DNA of 64,000 nt. Origin: Deltaproteobacteria bacterium. GTDB taxonomy: Bacteria; Myxococcota_A; Polyangia; Nannocystales; Nannocystaceae. How positions within the stretch are numbered: the stretch's first letter is position 1; the number at the start of each line of letters is the position of its first letter. A program made the translations under genes and the position numbers. The notes under the pieces were generated by a model, which had not been told where the DNA came from, did no database searches, and saw only the letters and a program-made list of their open reading frames with translations. Where the stretch lies: contig JADJEE010000012.1 in the NCBI GenBank assembly GCA_016709225.1, forward strand, positions 124,001 through 188,000, in the 5' to 3' direction. Below, one piece after another: positions 39,061 to 47,994 of this stretch.

Positions 39061-39684
39061 ATGCCATCGTCCAGGACCCTGCAGCTGTTGACGGTCGCGG
39101 CGATGGCCGCGACGGCGACCGGCTGCGCGAAGCGGCTCCCGCTGACGCCGAAGGAGCTCGACCGCGTGAAGACCGAGGCCGGCGTCCAGCCGCTGCGGGT
39201 CTACACCAGCAAGCACGTGATCGCGCGCTACCGCGACGCCAACACCGCGCAGCAGTACACCGTCGAGAAGAAGATCCAGGAGACCTCGTCGGGCGCCGAC
39301 AACGAGGAGTTCACGCGCCGCGACGACTCCGGCCTCATCCTCAAGATCGACGAGCTCAACGGCGACCCCGCGCTGTGGGTGACCTTCGACGCCCGCTTCT
39401 CCAAGCCCGAGGACGCGATGATCTTCGTGCAGAGTGGCGACGGCATCTTCCGGCTCAATCACGTGCCCGAGCGCGAGGGCTTCCGCCCGCCCGAGGTCTT
39501 CCGTCAGCGCACCTGCAAGAAGTGCAAGATGAAGAACGGCCGCATGAAGAGCCTCGCCGAGGCCAACGACGTGCTGCTGATCAAGAAGAACAGCGGCAAG
39601 CTGCTGACCATCGACCTGCAGGTCAAGAAGGTGGTCTCCGATCGCGTGAAGACCAAGCGTCGCCGCGCGGGCGGCATCGACTAG
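39061..39684 (+). CDS. lipoprotein of unknown function
   Basis: A 207-residue lipoprotein. The signal peptide (MPSSRTLQLLTVAAMAATATGC) has a clear lipobox. The mature part is Lys-rich and mixed alpha/beta. It contains a CKKCKMKNG pair that could bind a metal, preceded by EVFRQRTCKKC (two Cys three residues apart), and ends in a basic tail (RVKTKRRRAGG). No family is recognised. GTG 39055 is an alternative start. It ends in the left arm of the inverted repeat shared with the convergent gene. Confidence 0.8.
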   Translation: MPSSRTLQLLTVAAMAATATGCAKRLPLTPKELDRVKTEAGVQPLRVYTSKHVIARYRDANTAQQYTVEKKIQETSSGADNEEFTRRDDSGLILKIDELNGDPALWVTFDARFSKPEDAMIFVQSGDGIFRLNHVPEREGFRPPEVFRQRTCKKCKMKNGRMKSLAEANDVLLIKKNSGKLLTIDLQVKKVVSDRVKTKRRRAGGID

Positions 39685-39736
39685 CAGGGTGCGCGAGCGC
39701 AGAGGCGCGCCACGACGGGCGACCGCACCCGGCTAG
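39681..39736. terminator. bidirectional terminator-like inverted repeat over both stop codons
   Basis: Arms of 13 bp (39681-39693 and 39724-39736) match with a single mismatch and are separated by 30 bp. Each arm contains the stop codon of one of the two convergent genes (TAG at 39682-39684; its mirror at 39733-39735). There is no T run, so termination would be factor-dependent, or the element would act as a 3' stabiliser for both mRNAs. Confidence 0.5.
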
Positions 39737-40701
39737 CCGGCGGCGGGGGCCTTGGGCGGCGCCGCCACCGAGCCATGCTCGGCGAGCATCTGCTCCCAGA
39801 CCCCCGGCACGGTCACGATGTCGCGGTTCGACAGCGTGAGCGGTCGCTTCACGTTCACATTGCGGAACACGGTCGGCGGCTCATCGCTCTTGGGATCGCG
39901 ATCCTTGATCACGACCGACTCGCTGACGACCACGTTGCCCTCGGCGAAGTCGACCGTGCGGATGAGCTCGAAGCTGCGCACGTTGCCGTCCTGCTGGACC
40001 TCGCGGCGGTCACCGAGCAAGAACTCGCCGGGCCCCAGGCAGGTGCCGTCGCCCAGCACGACCGCGCGCTCGTCGAAGCGATCGCCGACCAGCGGCACCA
40101 GCCGCATCACCCGGTTGCACTTCTTGGGATCGTCCTTGTCGCACTGATCGCTCTCGACCACGAGCACCTTGCTCGCGCCCATCGGCTCGAGTCGCAGCTT
40201 CGCGCGGTTGGCGTGGGCCCGCATGGCGCCGATCGAGCGCACGGCGATGCCACGCTTGGTCCACTCCGCGATCGCGATCGGCCCCAACGCGTCGCCGTCG
40301 TCGAACCACTTGGCCTTGACCCACACCAGCGAGCGGCTGTCTTCGAGCGGGACGATCACCAGGTCGTCGTCGACCAGCGGGCGGTCGGGCAGCGCCTCGC
40401 CGCCGTTGCCGGCCGCGACGCACTGCGCCGTCTCGGGCGGTAGCTGCGGCTCGACCACCTTGTTGCTGCAATCCTTCAACGGCGTCGCAGGCACGCCGGT
40501 GTTGGGGTTGAAGTTGCGCAGCAACACCGAGAACCACATCTTGGGCGGCAGCTGACCCGACTGCGATTCCACGGCCGCGTCACCCTCGACCTCGCGCTGG
40601 CAGATCGGCATCTGCGTGACCTCTTCGGGCTTGCAGGCGGCGAGCAGGGACGCACTGACGACGAACGAGAGGGCGAGTCTCACGGCGCCGGAGCGTACCA
40701 C
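39733..40701 (-). CDS. lipoprotein of unknown function
   Basis: A 322-residue lipoprotein. The signal peptide ends in ASLLAAC. The mature part is beta-rich with scattered Cys (MPICQRE, KDCSNK, AQCVAAG, DQCDKDDPKKCNRV, GTCLGPG), probably forming disulfides. No family is recognised. The furthest GTG is used; a GTG six codons later (40683) would give a more compact signal peptide, and neither has a ribosome binding site. It is the last of three minus-strand genes that begin with the TagH-type FHA gene; 39 bp separate it from the lipoprotein at 40741. Confidence 0.78.
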   Translation of the reverse strand: MVRSGAVRLALSFVVSASLLAACKPEEVTQMPICQREVEGDAAVESQSGQLPPKMWFSVLLRNFNPNTGVPATPLKDCSNKVVEPQLPPETAQCVAAGNGGEALPDRPLVDDDLVIVPLEDSRSLVWVKAKWFDDGDALGPIAIAEWTKRGIAVRSIGAMRAHANRAKLRLEPMGASKVLVVESDQCDKDDPKKCNRVMRLVPLVGDRFDERAVVLGDGTCLGPGEFLLGDRREVQQDGNVRSFELIRTVDFAEGNVVVSESVVIKDRDPKSDEPPTVFRNVNVKRPLTLSNRDIVTVPGVWEQMLAEHGSVAAPPKAPAAG

Positions 40702-40740
40702 TTCCGACCCGTGGCCTGGCGGACGCGAGACCGGCGACCG

Positions 40741-41394
40741 CTACCGCGGGACCGGCCGCACTTCGCCCTGCTGCGCCTGACCGGCGGCGTCGATGCAGGC
40801 GACCTCGAGCCGCTCGAGCCCGACCGGGATGCCGATCATCGTCTTGGTCACGAGGCGCCCACCGGTCACGCGGCAGTGCTCGATCGCTGCGCCCGACGAG
40901 GGTGTCACGGTGGCGTACGCCGCCGCCGTACCATCGGCGCCGAGCTCGACGTCGAGCAGGTAGACCTGCTCCTTCTCGGCCATGCGCACCACGAACGCGT
41001 GGGCGTCGCGGCGCTCGTAGTCGATGTCGATGTGCCGTCGCACGCCGCGGCCGAACGGGCTGCGCTCGTCGTTCTTGCCGGTGTCGACCCACCACATGCG
41101 GACCTCGGCGAGCTCGTTGCCGGGCTCGCTGGAGATCCAGGCATCGATCGCGATCTGGTAGTCCTCGTCGGGGTGCAGCGACTGCTCGATGCGCGCGACC
41201 TCCTGGTGCCGCAGCTCCGCATCCGCGAGCGCCTCGACACTGGTGCGACGGTGAGGAATCCGGGACTTCTGCGCCGCGGCGTCGGCCTCGGTCGCGGCGG
41301 CCTCCGGGCGCCCACACGAGGTTCCACAGGCGCACGCGCCCAGCAGCGTCACCGCCCACAGCCCTCGCAGCCGCGACATCGTCTCCATCTGCAT
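40741..41394 (-). CDS. lipoprotein in the TagH operon
   Basis: A 217-residue predicted lipoprotein. The first ATG (41394) is preceded by AGGGG and is preferred to the internal ATGs at 41388 and 41379. The signal peptide ends LLGACACGTSC, with two or three possible lipid-attachment Cys. The mature domain contains DYQIAIDAWISSEPGNELAEV and DYERRDAHAFVVRMAEKEQVYLLDVE and ends in a beta-rich, Cys-containing half. No family is recognised. Its start is 11 bp after the TagH stop, so both are very likely co-transcribed, which makes a role near the T6SS membrane complex possible. Confidence 0.75.
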   Translation of the reverse strand: MQMETMSRLRGLWAVTLLGACACGTSCGRPEAAATEADAAAQKSRIPHRRTSVEALADAELRHQEVARIEQSLHPDEDYQIAIDAWISSEPGNELAEVRMWWVDTGKNDERSPFGRGVRRHIDIDYERRDAHAFVVRMAEKEQVYLLDVELGADGTAAAYATVTPSSGAAIEHCRVTGGRLVTKTMIGIPVGLERLEVACIDAAGQAQQGEVRPVPR

Positions 41395-41405
41395 GCCCAC
41401 CCCTG

Positions 41406-42710
41406 CTAGTTGCCCTCGCCGCCGACCTCGGCGTAGGCGCGCGCGAACTCGGGCCCGAACATCGCCTCGGTCAGCAGACGATCCGACTCGAGCAGCTCGC
41501 GGTGTCGCTGCATGTACTGCTTCCACAGCGCCGCCCCGCGGGTCGGCCATGCGGCGGTGACCTGACGCTCGATGGCACCGGGATCGAGCCGCGCGAGCAG
41601 CCCACGGGCACCCTCGAGGACGCCGTTGATGAGCGCTACCTGGTGGATCATCAGGTCCGCGTAGACGCCGACCAGCTCCTGCGTGCGATGGGGCCCACCG
41701 ACCTGCCAGTCGAGCAGGTACTTGAGCACGTTCTCCGCGGTGCCGGCCGCGTGCAGCGGCGTGAACTCCTTGATGGTGCGCACGCCCATCTCGTTGCCGA
41801 ACTGCTCCTGCCCCTTCTGCAGCTCGACGAAGGCCTTCGCGCTCGCGCGCAGCACGTCCTCCACGCAGCGCAGGAACCGGCTCGCCTCCTCCGGCGTGCG
41901 CGGTGGTTCTTCGCCGGGACGGACCGCCTCGGCGAGGCGCGCCACGTTGCCGAGATCGCCCCCACCGGCACGCGCGCCCGCCGGCGCCGTGGGCTTGGGC
42001 GCCGACGCGACGCCGGCCTGCGCCAACACCTGGGCGAACTCGGGCTCGCGCTCGAGCTCTGGGAACTCGCGCTGAAACACCGACAGCGCGAACTGTCGGG
42101 TGCCGCCGTCCATGCTCGACAGCGTGTGGTGCATCGCGGTCATCACCGTGGACCACGCCCGACGAAACTGCTCGACTGCAGGACGCAGCCCCGTGACCGC
42201 GTCGTGGATCTCGTGCATCGGCACGTGGGCGGTGCCCGCGGGCGCGGCCGCGGTCTGCCGCGCGCCCGCCCGCGCGGGATCGATCGCTCCGACCACGGCC
42301 CATGCTGCGGTCGGCTGCACCGCGGATGGGGCCGGCGTCGTCGCCCACGGCGATGCCGAGGGCCCCGCTGGGGCGGGCATCCCCGCAGACACCCCGGCGT
42401 GCTCCCCCGCCTTCGACAGCCGCAGCTCGAGTCGGCCGATCGTCACCGACAACATCGCCCCGATGTCGACCGGCTCGCCCGCCTGCACGCGCCGACCGTC
42501 GAGCAGGGTCCCGTTGGTGGAACCGAGATCGAAGAAACGCGCGGTCTCGTCATCGAAGCGGACGATCGCGTGCCAGCCCGAAACGAACGGAAACGGCAAC
42601 GAGAGATCGTTGAGCGGGTTGCGACCGATGCGGATCGGCGACTTGGAGAAGCTGTACTCCGATGTAGTGCCAGTCTCGGCATCGAACACCGTGATCGAGA
42701 TCGGCGACAT
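41406..42710 (-). CDS. tagH: TagH-type T6SS FHA domain protein
   Basis: A 434-residue FHA protein of the T6SS-associated type (TagH/ImpI). FHA domain at about 1-95 (RIGRNPLNDLSL, SGWHAIV, DLGSTNGTLLDG). Pro/Ala linker to about 170. The C-terminal domain (about 290-430) matches the TagH C-terminal domain: ASAKAFVELQKGQEQFGNEM, NVLKYLLDWQ, MIHQVALINGVLEGARGLLARLDP and KQYMQRHREL. In Pseudomonas, the FHA partner of the T6SS kinase pathway promotes assembly after phosphorylation. Here the gene lies about 7 kb from the T6SS locus, transcribed with two lipoproteins. ATG 42710 is chosen because the FHA fold starts there. Confidence 0.85.
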   Translation of the reverse strand: MSPISITVFDAETGTTSEYSFSKSPIRIGRNPLNDLSLPFPFVSGWHAIVRFDDETARFFDLGSTNGTLLDGRRVQAGEPVDIGAMLSVTIGRLELRLSKAGEHAGVSAGMPAPAGPSASPWATTPAPSAVQPTAAWAVVGAIDPARAGARQTAAAPAGTAHVPMHEIHDAVTGLRPAVEQFRRAWSTVMTAMHHTLSSMDGGTRQFALSVFQREFPELEREPEFAQVLAQAGVASAPKPTAPAGARAGGGDLGNVARLAEAVRPGEEPPRTPEEASRFLRCVEDVLRASAKAFVELQKGQEQFGNEMGVRTIKEFTPLHAAGTAENVLKYLLDWQVGGPHRTQELVGVYADLMIHQVALINGVLEGARGLLARLDPGAIERQVTAAWPTRGAALWKQYMQRHRELLESDRLLTEAMFGPEFARAYAEVGGEGN

Positions 42711-42946
42711 GTCGACTGGGCGCTGCGCGCGAGCGTAGCACGGCCCGATCCCCCACTGCAGCTCCTCCGCGCCTGTTGCGCCCCGCGCATCACACGAGGT
42801 GCGACGCTGTGCCGAACGCATCGCGTCGGCCTCGGTCGCGACCACCCATGGCGTCGCCGCACGAGCCCAGTCGGCAACGCGGCCGTGGTAGCGTGGTGGC
42901 CGGGAGCGTGGCGCCCTTCGGGTGGGCACGACGGGGCTTGGGCGGC

Positions 42947-44719
42947 GTGGACAACGGTGATCGACGGGCCGAGACCGACGCGCTCATGCGGGCGGGGGCG
43001 CGGCTGCGACTGGTGCACGAGGGCGGCGGCGACGACGAGCCCGCGACCCCCGAGGAGCTGAATCTCCGGGTCCTGCTGCCGCTGATGCGGTACCTCCGCG
43101 CCGAGTTCGGCCAAGCCACCATCGATCGACTCGCCCGCGACGCTGGCATCGACGAGGAGCTGCTGCGTCGGGCCAACGCGTGGACCTCCCATCCCTGCTT
43201 CGAAGCGATGCTCGCCGGTGCGCGCAAGCTGTTCGACAGCGATCAGGCGTTCATGCGCGCCTGCACCCACGACATGGTGAAGGTGTACGGGCCACTGCTG
43301 CTGGTGATCCGCTGCATCTCGGTCGAGAGCGCGTACCGCATGATGGCCGGCACCAGCCACCTGGCGACTCGCATCAGCCGCTACGAGGTGCGGGCCTCGT
43401 CGCGCACGTCGATTCGCTTGCGCTACGTCTCGACCAAGACCGAGTCGCGCCTGATGTGCCTGTCGCGACAGGCCCAGCTGCGCGCCGGGCCCACGCTCTA
43501 CTGGGGCATGGCGCCGGCGGCCCTGCACGAGAGCAAGTGCCTCGCCCACGGCGACGACGCCTGCGAGTACACGCTGCGCTGGTACCAGCCGCTGCGCTGG
43601 CGCGGACCGCTGCTCGGCGGCCTGCTCGGCGCGCTGCCGCTGGCGATCGCGCTGCTGCTGGGCGTGACCCCAGCCCCGCTGCTGGCGGTGATGGCGGTGC
43701 TGCTGGGCATGGCGAGCGGGCTCGCGATCGAGCAGCGGCGCCTGGTCTCCGACCACCTGCAATTCGCCGAGCAGACCAACCGCGAGTTCGATCACCTCGT
43801 GCAGGCGCACGCGTGGGCGGTCGACGAGGTGCTCGCGCTACACCAACGCGAGCGGCAGTGGGGCGAGCAACGCGAGGCCGCGCTCGAAGAACGCGCCGCC
43901 CGACTCGACCGCGTGGTCGATCGCCTGCAGGACATCGGCGAGCCCAACCGCGACAAGCTGCGGAACCTATCCCATGACATCAACAACCCCCTCGCGGTGC
44001 TGCTCGGCATCGCCGCGCACATGCGCCGCGCAATGACCTCCGAGGATCTCGCGGACACCGCGACCACCCTCGAGACCACCGTGTCGCAGCTGAGCGGCCT
44101 CGTGCGGGAGATCGCCAACATCGCATCCCACGAGCCGGCGACCCCCTTCGAGCCCGCGCGCATCGACGTCACCGAGCTGACCCAGCGCATGCGTCGACAG
44201 CTGCGGGCGACCGTCGTGGCGCGGGACATCCGGGTCACCGTGTTCCAGACCCGCGAGGCGCCCGAACACATCGTCACGCTGCCGGCGATGCTCGAGCGCG
44301 TGATCGACAACATCCTCACCAACGCCGCCAAGTACACCGAGCGCGGCAGCATCGTGGTCGAGGTCGGCGGGACCCCGGGGCACCTGCTGCTCAAGGTCTC
44401 CGATACCGGCCGCGGCATCGGGCCGGAGCGACTCGAGCAGGTGCTGAGCACCGGCGGGCCCGATCCCAATCCCCCCGTCGGCGGCAGCCACGGCGCGGGC
44501 CTCAGCATCGTCGCGCGGCTACTCGACGGGCTCGGCGGTCGCCTCGAGATCATGAGCGAACCCGGGCGGGGCACGACGCTGTGGGTCTACGTGCCGTCGG
44601 ATCTCGCCCGCGCCGAGCTCGGGCCGCGCGAGCTGCCGGCCGACGACTCGTTGCAGGGCGTGATGGAGCGCGTGGTTCGAGTCCGCGCCAAGCCCACGTT
44701 CGGAGGGGACGGCAGCTGA
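42947..44719 (+). CDS. membrane sensor histidine kinase
   Basis: A 590-residue sensor kinase. Residues about 30-215 form a cytoplasmic sensory region ending in ESKCLAHGDDACEYTLRW, which resembles the Cys-rich end of V4R/heme-NO-binding-like sensors; the ligand is unknown. Two membrane helices (about 222-265) and a coiled coil follow (about 270-335). The HisKA domain has the H-box LRNLSHDINNPLAVLLG, then the ATPase domain with N-box IDNILTNAAKYT, G1 DTGRGIG and G2 GGSHGAGLSIV. No receiver domain is attached and no response regulator is in the window. GTG 42947 is the best start by coding signal; other GTGs lie upstream in weaker sequence. The ThDP-enzyme gene begins 1 bp after its stop. Confidence 0.9.
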   Translation: MDNGDRRAETDALMRAGARLRLVHEGGGDDEPATPEELNLRVLLPLMRYLRAEFGQATIDRLARDAGIDEELLRRANAWTSHPCFEAMLAGARKLFDSDQAFMRACTHDMVKVYGPLLLVIRCISVESAYRMMAGTSHLATRISRYEVRASSRTSIRLRYVSTKTESRLMCLSRQAQLRAGPTLYWGMAPAALHESKCLAHGDDACEYTLRWYQPLRWRGPLLGGLLGALPLAIALLLGVTPAPLLAVMAVLLGMASGLAIEQRRLVSDHLQFAEQTNREFDHLVQAHAWAVDEVLALHQRERQWGEQREAALEERAARLDRVVDRLQDIGEPNRDKLRNLSHDINNPLAVLLGIAAHMRRAMTSEDLADTATTLETTVSQLSGLVREIANIASHEPATPFEPARIDVTELTQRMRRQLRATVVARDIRVTVFQTREAPEHIVTLPAMLERVIDNILTNAAKYTERGSIVVEVGGTPGHLLLKVSDTGRGIGPERLEQVLSTGGPDPNPPVGGSHGAGLSIVARLLDGLGGRLEIMSEPGRGTTLWVYVPSDLARAELGPRELPADDSLQGVMERVVRVRAKPTFGGDGS

Positions 44720-44720
44720 C

Positions 44721-46451
44721 GTGCCGGTGCACGAACAGCTGACGATGGCGGACGTGTTCCTGCGCTACCTGCGAGCCGAGGGCGCGCGGGTCGTGTTCGG
44801 CGTGCCGGGTGGCCTGCTGCACCCCTTCTTCGCGGCGGTCGCCCGCGACCCCGAGTTCCGCCTCATCGTGACCCGTCACGAGTGCGGTGCGGCGTTCATG
44901 GCCGACGGCTTCGCGCGCACCGGCGGCGCCATGGCGGTCTGTGCCGGCACCTCGGGTCCCGGTGCGACCAACCTGCTCACCGGGGTCGCGTGCGCCTACT
45001 CGGACGGCGTACCGATGCTGGTCGTGACCGGGCAGGCGCCCTCGCACGCGCTCGGCAAGGGTGCGGCCCAGGAGACGCCACCGGAGGACATCGACATCGT
45101 CGCGATGTTCAAGCCCATCACGAAGTACTCGACGATGATCCCCGGGCCCGCACGCCTGGCGCATCACCTGCGTCGCGCACTGCGACTGGCGCTGACCGGT
45201 CGCCCGGGTCCGGTGCACCTCAACATCCCCGTCGACTACTGGGATCAACCCGCGGTCGAGGACTGGTTCGATCCCGCGACCTACCGCCCGGCCTACGAGC
45301 TGTTCGATCGTCGCGCGGTGAGCAGCGCGGCGCGCCGCCTGCTGACCGCGCGCAAGCCGGTGATCCTCATCGGCTCCGGCGCGGCGACCTCGGACGCCGC
45401 CGAGCACGTGCGATCGCTGGCGGAGCTGCTGCCGGCCCGGGTCGCGACCACCCCGCGGGCCAAGGGCGTGTTCCCCGAGGACCACCCGCTGTCGCTCGGC
45501 GTGATGGGCATCGCGGGCCACTCCGCGGCCCGCATCGCGTTGCTCTCCGACGACGTCGACGTCTTGCTCACGGTCGGCGCCTCGCTCAACGAGACCACCA
45601 CGCTCAACTGGCACCCGCGCTTCCGACCCTCCGAGGCGCTGATCCAGATCGACGTGATGGCCGATCGCATTGCCCGCAACTATCCAGTCGACATCGCATT
45701 GGTCGGCGACGCCCAGACCATCGCCATCGAGCTCATCTATCACATCCATCGCCTGCTGCGCGACGGCGTGGCCGCGCAGTCGGCGTGGCGGGACGAGCTC
45801 GAGCTGACCCACGGCCACGAATTCTACGACGCACCCGAGCTGCGCTGCTCCGACGCGGTGCCGGTGACCCCGCAGCGTTGGCGCGTGGAGCTCAACGCCG
45901 TGCTGCCGGAGGACGCGGTGGTGTTCTCGGACATCGGCGGCCACATGCTCTTCAACGTGCACGACCTGTGCATCCGTGAGCAGCAGCGCTTCGTGCTGAA
46001 CCTCGGCTTCGGTTCGATGGGCCACGGCACCGCGGCGCCGATCGGCGCCGCCTTGGCCGAGCCGCAGCGGCCGATCATCGCCATCATCGGCGACGCCTGC
46101 TTCGCCATGCAGGGCATGGAGCTGCTGACCGCCGTGGAGTACGACATCCCGGTCGTGTGGATCGTCGAGAACAACCAGATGCACGGCATCACATGGTTCG
46201 GCAGCCAGCTGGTCGGCGCCGGCGAGCCACTCGACGCGGTCCGCAACCGACGCCCGGTCGACATCGCCGGCATCGCGCGCGCCATGGGCCTGCACGCGTG
46301 GGTGGTCGAGCGGCCGCGCGAGCTCGGCCCCGCGGTGCGCGAGGCACTCGCGGGTCGACACCCCGCGGTGATCGAGGTCCGCGTCGCCGCCGAGATCGCA
46401 CCACCGCTGGGGCCCCGCGCGCAGGTCATCGCGGGCTTCCGCGACCGGTGA
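44721..46451 (+). CDS. acetolactate-synthase-like ThDP-dependent enzyme
   Basis: A 576-residue thiamine-diphosphate enzyme with the full three-domain layout. The PYR domain has the catalytic Glu in TRHECGAAFMADGFAR (about 49-64) and GTSGPGATNLLTG. The central domain covers about 195-335. The PP domain has SDIGGHMLFN and the Mg-ThDP motif GDACFAMQG...ENNQ (about 456-485), with Ala where most family members have the second Gly of GDG. It is closest to the acetolactate synthase large subunit / oxalyl-CoA decarboxylase / 2-hydroxyacyl-CoA lyase group, and no regulatory subunit gene is adjacent. GTG start 1 bp after the kinase stop. The next gene overlaps by 4 bp. The pairing with two citrate-synthase-like proteins suggests C-C bond chemistry on a CoA ester, but the substrate is unknown. 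Confidence 0.88.
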   Translation: MPVHEQLTMADVFLRYLRAEGARVVFGVPGGLLHPFFAAVARDPEFRLIVTRHECGAAFMADGFARTGGAMAVCAGTSGPGATNLLTGVACAYSDGVPMLVVTGQAPSHALGKGAAQETPPEDIDIVAMFKPITKYSTMIPGPARLAHHLRRALRLALTGRPGPVHLNIPVDYWDQPAVEDWFDPATYRPAYELFDRRAVSSAARRLLTARKPVILIGSGAATSDAAEHVRSLAELLPARVATTPRAKGVFPEDHPLSLGVMGIAGHSAARIALLSDDVDVLLTVGASLNETTTLNWHPRFRPSEALIQIDVMADRIARNYPVDIALVGDAQTIAIELIYHIHRLLRDGVAAQSAWRDELELTHGHEFYDAPELRCSDAVPVTPQRWRVELNAVLPEDAVVFSDIGGHMLFNVHDLCIREQQRFVLNLGFGSMGHGTAAPIGAALAEPQRPIIAIIGDACFAMQGMELLTAVEYDIPVVWIVENNQMHGITWFGSQLVGAGEPLDAVRNRRPVDIAGIARAMGLHAWVVERPRELGPAVREALAGRHPAVIEVRVAAEIAPPLGPRAQVIAGFRDR

Positions 46452-47155
46452 CCACGACCATGGCACACCGCGGACCCATCGAGGACGGCACCTGGCCCGA
46501 GCGCCTGCAGGGCCACGTGGTCGACCCTGGTCCGCCGGTGCGCGTGCACGGCTACGCGGCGGTCGAAGATCTCGCGCGACACCACGGCTTCCCCGAGCTG
46601 ACGTTGCTGGCGTTCACCGGCGAGCTGCCGAGCTCCGAGCAGGTCGCGATGTGCGAGCTCGCATGGTCGTTGCTCGCACCGATCGACGTCGGTGCGTCGC
46701 CGACCCACGCCGCCCTGCTGGCGCGGATGTTGGTCGCGCCGGCCGCGAGTGTCGTGGCCCTGGCCGCGGCCACGGTGAGTGAGGAGGCGGCCGCGCTGCT
46801 CGAACAGCACGGCCCGTGGCTGCGGCGCTGCAGCGAGCTCCCGTGCGTCTATCCGGCCGCGCGCGAGGGCGATGCCGTGCTGGTCGCGACCATGCGCGCG
46901 CGACTCGGCGACAGCAGCGCGACGCTGCCGTGGCTGCGCGAGGCCGCGTCCGCCGAGGCCGCGGCGCTGGCCTTGCTGCAGGCCTGCGGCCTGCGCGAGC
47001 CACTGCAGCTCATCGCCGTGGTCGTGCAGGCCCGGCTCCCGTGTGTGATCGCGGAAGCCGAGCGACACGTCCCTCGTCGCCTCTCGCACTACCCGATCCA
47101 GCAGCCACCGTTCGACTACGTCGAGGCGGACGACGACGACGGCGGAGCCCCGTGA
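46448..47155 (+). CDS. degenerate citrate synthase/citryl-CoA lyase-like protein, first paralogue
   Basis: A 235-residue member of the citrate synthase superfamily in its short form. The N-terminal half is recognisable: VRVHGYAAVEDLARHH, LTLLAFTGELPSSEQVAMCE (the family's L..GELP segment), and SPTHAALLARMLVAPAASVV, which parallels the STxxAR region. The catalytic GPxHGGA and GxGHxxxxxxDPR motifs are not visible; the protein passes through QHGPWLRRC and other Cys-containing sequence to an acidic tail (FDYVEADDDD). It is therefore unlikely to work alone, and may form a heterodimer with the next gene product. GTG 46448 overlaps the preceding stop; ATG 46460 is an alternative. Confidence 0.65.
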   Translation: MTTTMAHRGPIEDGTWPERLQGHVVDPGPPVRVHGYAAVEDLARHHGFPELTLLAFTGELPSSEQVAMCELAWSLLAPIDVGASPTHAALLARMLVAPAASVVALAAATVSEEAAALLEQHGPWLRRCSELPCVYPAAREGDAVLVATMRARLGDSSATLPWLREAASAEAAALALLQACGLREPLQLIAVVVQARLPCVIAEAERHVPRRLSHYPIQQPPFDYVEADDDDGGAP

Positions 47156-47946
47156 CGCACGAGTCCCGCCTGCGCACGCACGTCGGCCACGCCGGCCACG
47201 GTGACAACCGCTTCCGCGGACGCAGCGTCGCCGACGCCCTCACCGGCCGCACGCCCTACTGGAGCCTCATCTCGCAGGCGGTGGGCAACCGTGACCTCTC
47301 GCCGCAGGAGTGCAGCGAGCTCGATGCACTTTCGGCGGCGGCCTGCGCCGCCGATCCCCGCATCTGGCCGCTCAAGTCGGTGCGCCTCGGGGCCGCGCAC
47401 GGCAGCGCCACCGCGGGCCTCGTCGCGGGCCTGCTGGCGACCGATGGCGTGCACGGCCCTCGGGTCTCCGGGCTCTGTGCCGCGGTGTTGGTCGCGGTCG
47501 CCACCGCGATCGTCGGGCACGACGACGACGCCGCGCTCGAGGCCGCGCTCGAGCGGCACTTTGCGGTGCGCGTGCGACCGATCCCCGGCTTCGGTGTGGC
47601 CGCGCGGGCGCAGGACGAGCGCGTCGCGGCCTTCGCGGCCTGGCGAGCGCGCGCCGGCCACGACGGTGGCCGCCACTGGGCGCTCATGCGACGCATCGAG
47701 GCGATCGCGATCCGGCGGCGCCGCACGCCGGTCAACATCTCCGGTGCCGCCGCCGCGGTGCTGCTCGACCTCGACTTCACGCCCGCGCAGATCCACCTGC
47801 CCGCGATGTTCGTGATCGTGCAGAACCTGGTCGCCAACGCCGTCGAGGGTGCGGCCCAGGCCCCAGCGATCCTGCGACAGCTGCCACCCGATGCGATCGA
47901 GTACGTGGGCGTGCCGCCGCGCCGGTCGCCGCGGGCCGGCGGCTGA
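47152..47946 (+). CDS. citrate synthase/citryl-CoA lyase-like protein, second paralogue
   Basis: A 264-residue citrate-synthase-superfamily protein of citryl-CoA-lyase size. Family features: FRGRSVADALTG near the N-terminus, a His in LGAAHGSATAGLVAGL that fits the first catalytic His, IPGFGVAARAQDER at the GxGHxxxxxxDPR position, and VNISGAAAAVLLDLDF at the NVDG...LLLDLG position. At the second and third catalytic positions Val replaces His and Ser replaces Asp, so normal citrate synthase chemistry is not expected. The GTG start overlaps the first paralogue by 4 bp (GTGA). The two probably act as a pair, perhaps as a binding or regulatory module for the ThDP enzyme. Confidence 0.7.
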   Translation: MTHESRLRTHVGHAGHGDNRFRGRSVADALTGRTPYWSLISQAVGNRDLSPQECSELDALSAAACAADPRIWPLKSVRLGAAHGSATAGLVAGLLATDGVHGPRVSGLCAAVLVAVATAIVGHDDDAALEAALERHFAVRVRPIPGFGVAARAQDERVAAFAAWRARAGHDGGRHWALMRRIEAIAIRRRRTPVNISGAAAAVLLDLDFTPAQIHLPAMFVIVQNLVANAVEGAAQAPAILRQLPPDAIEYVGVPPRRSPRAGG

Positions 47947-47994
47947 ATTCGGCAGGGCGAGGGATCGAAATTCCCGGCCCCGACACTGGCGACG

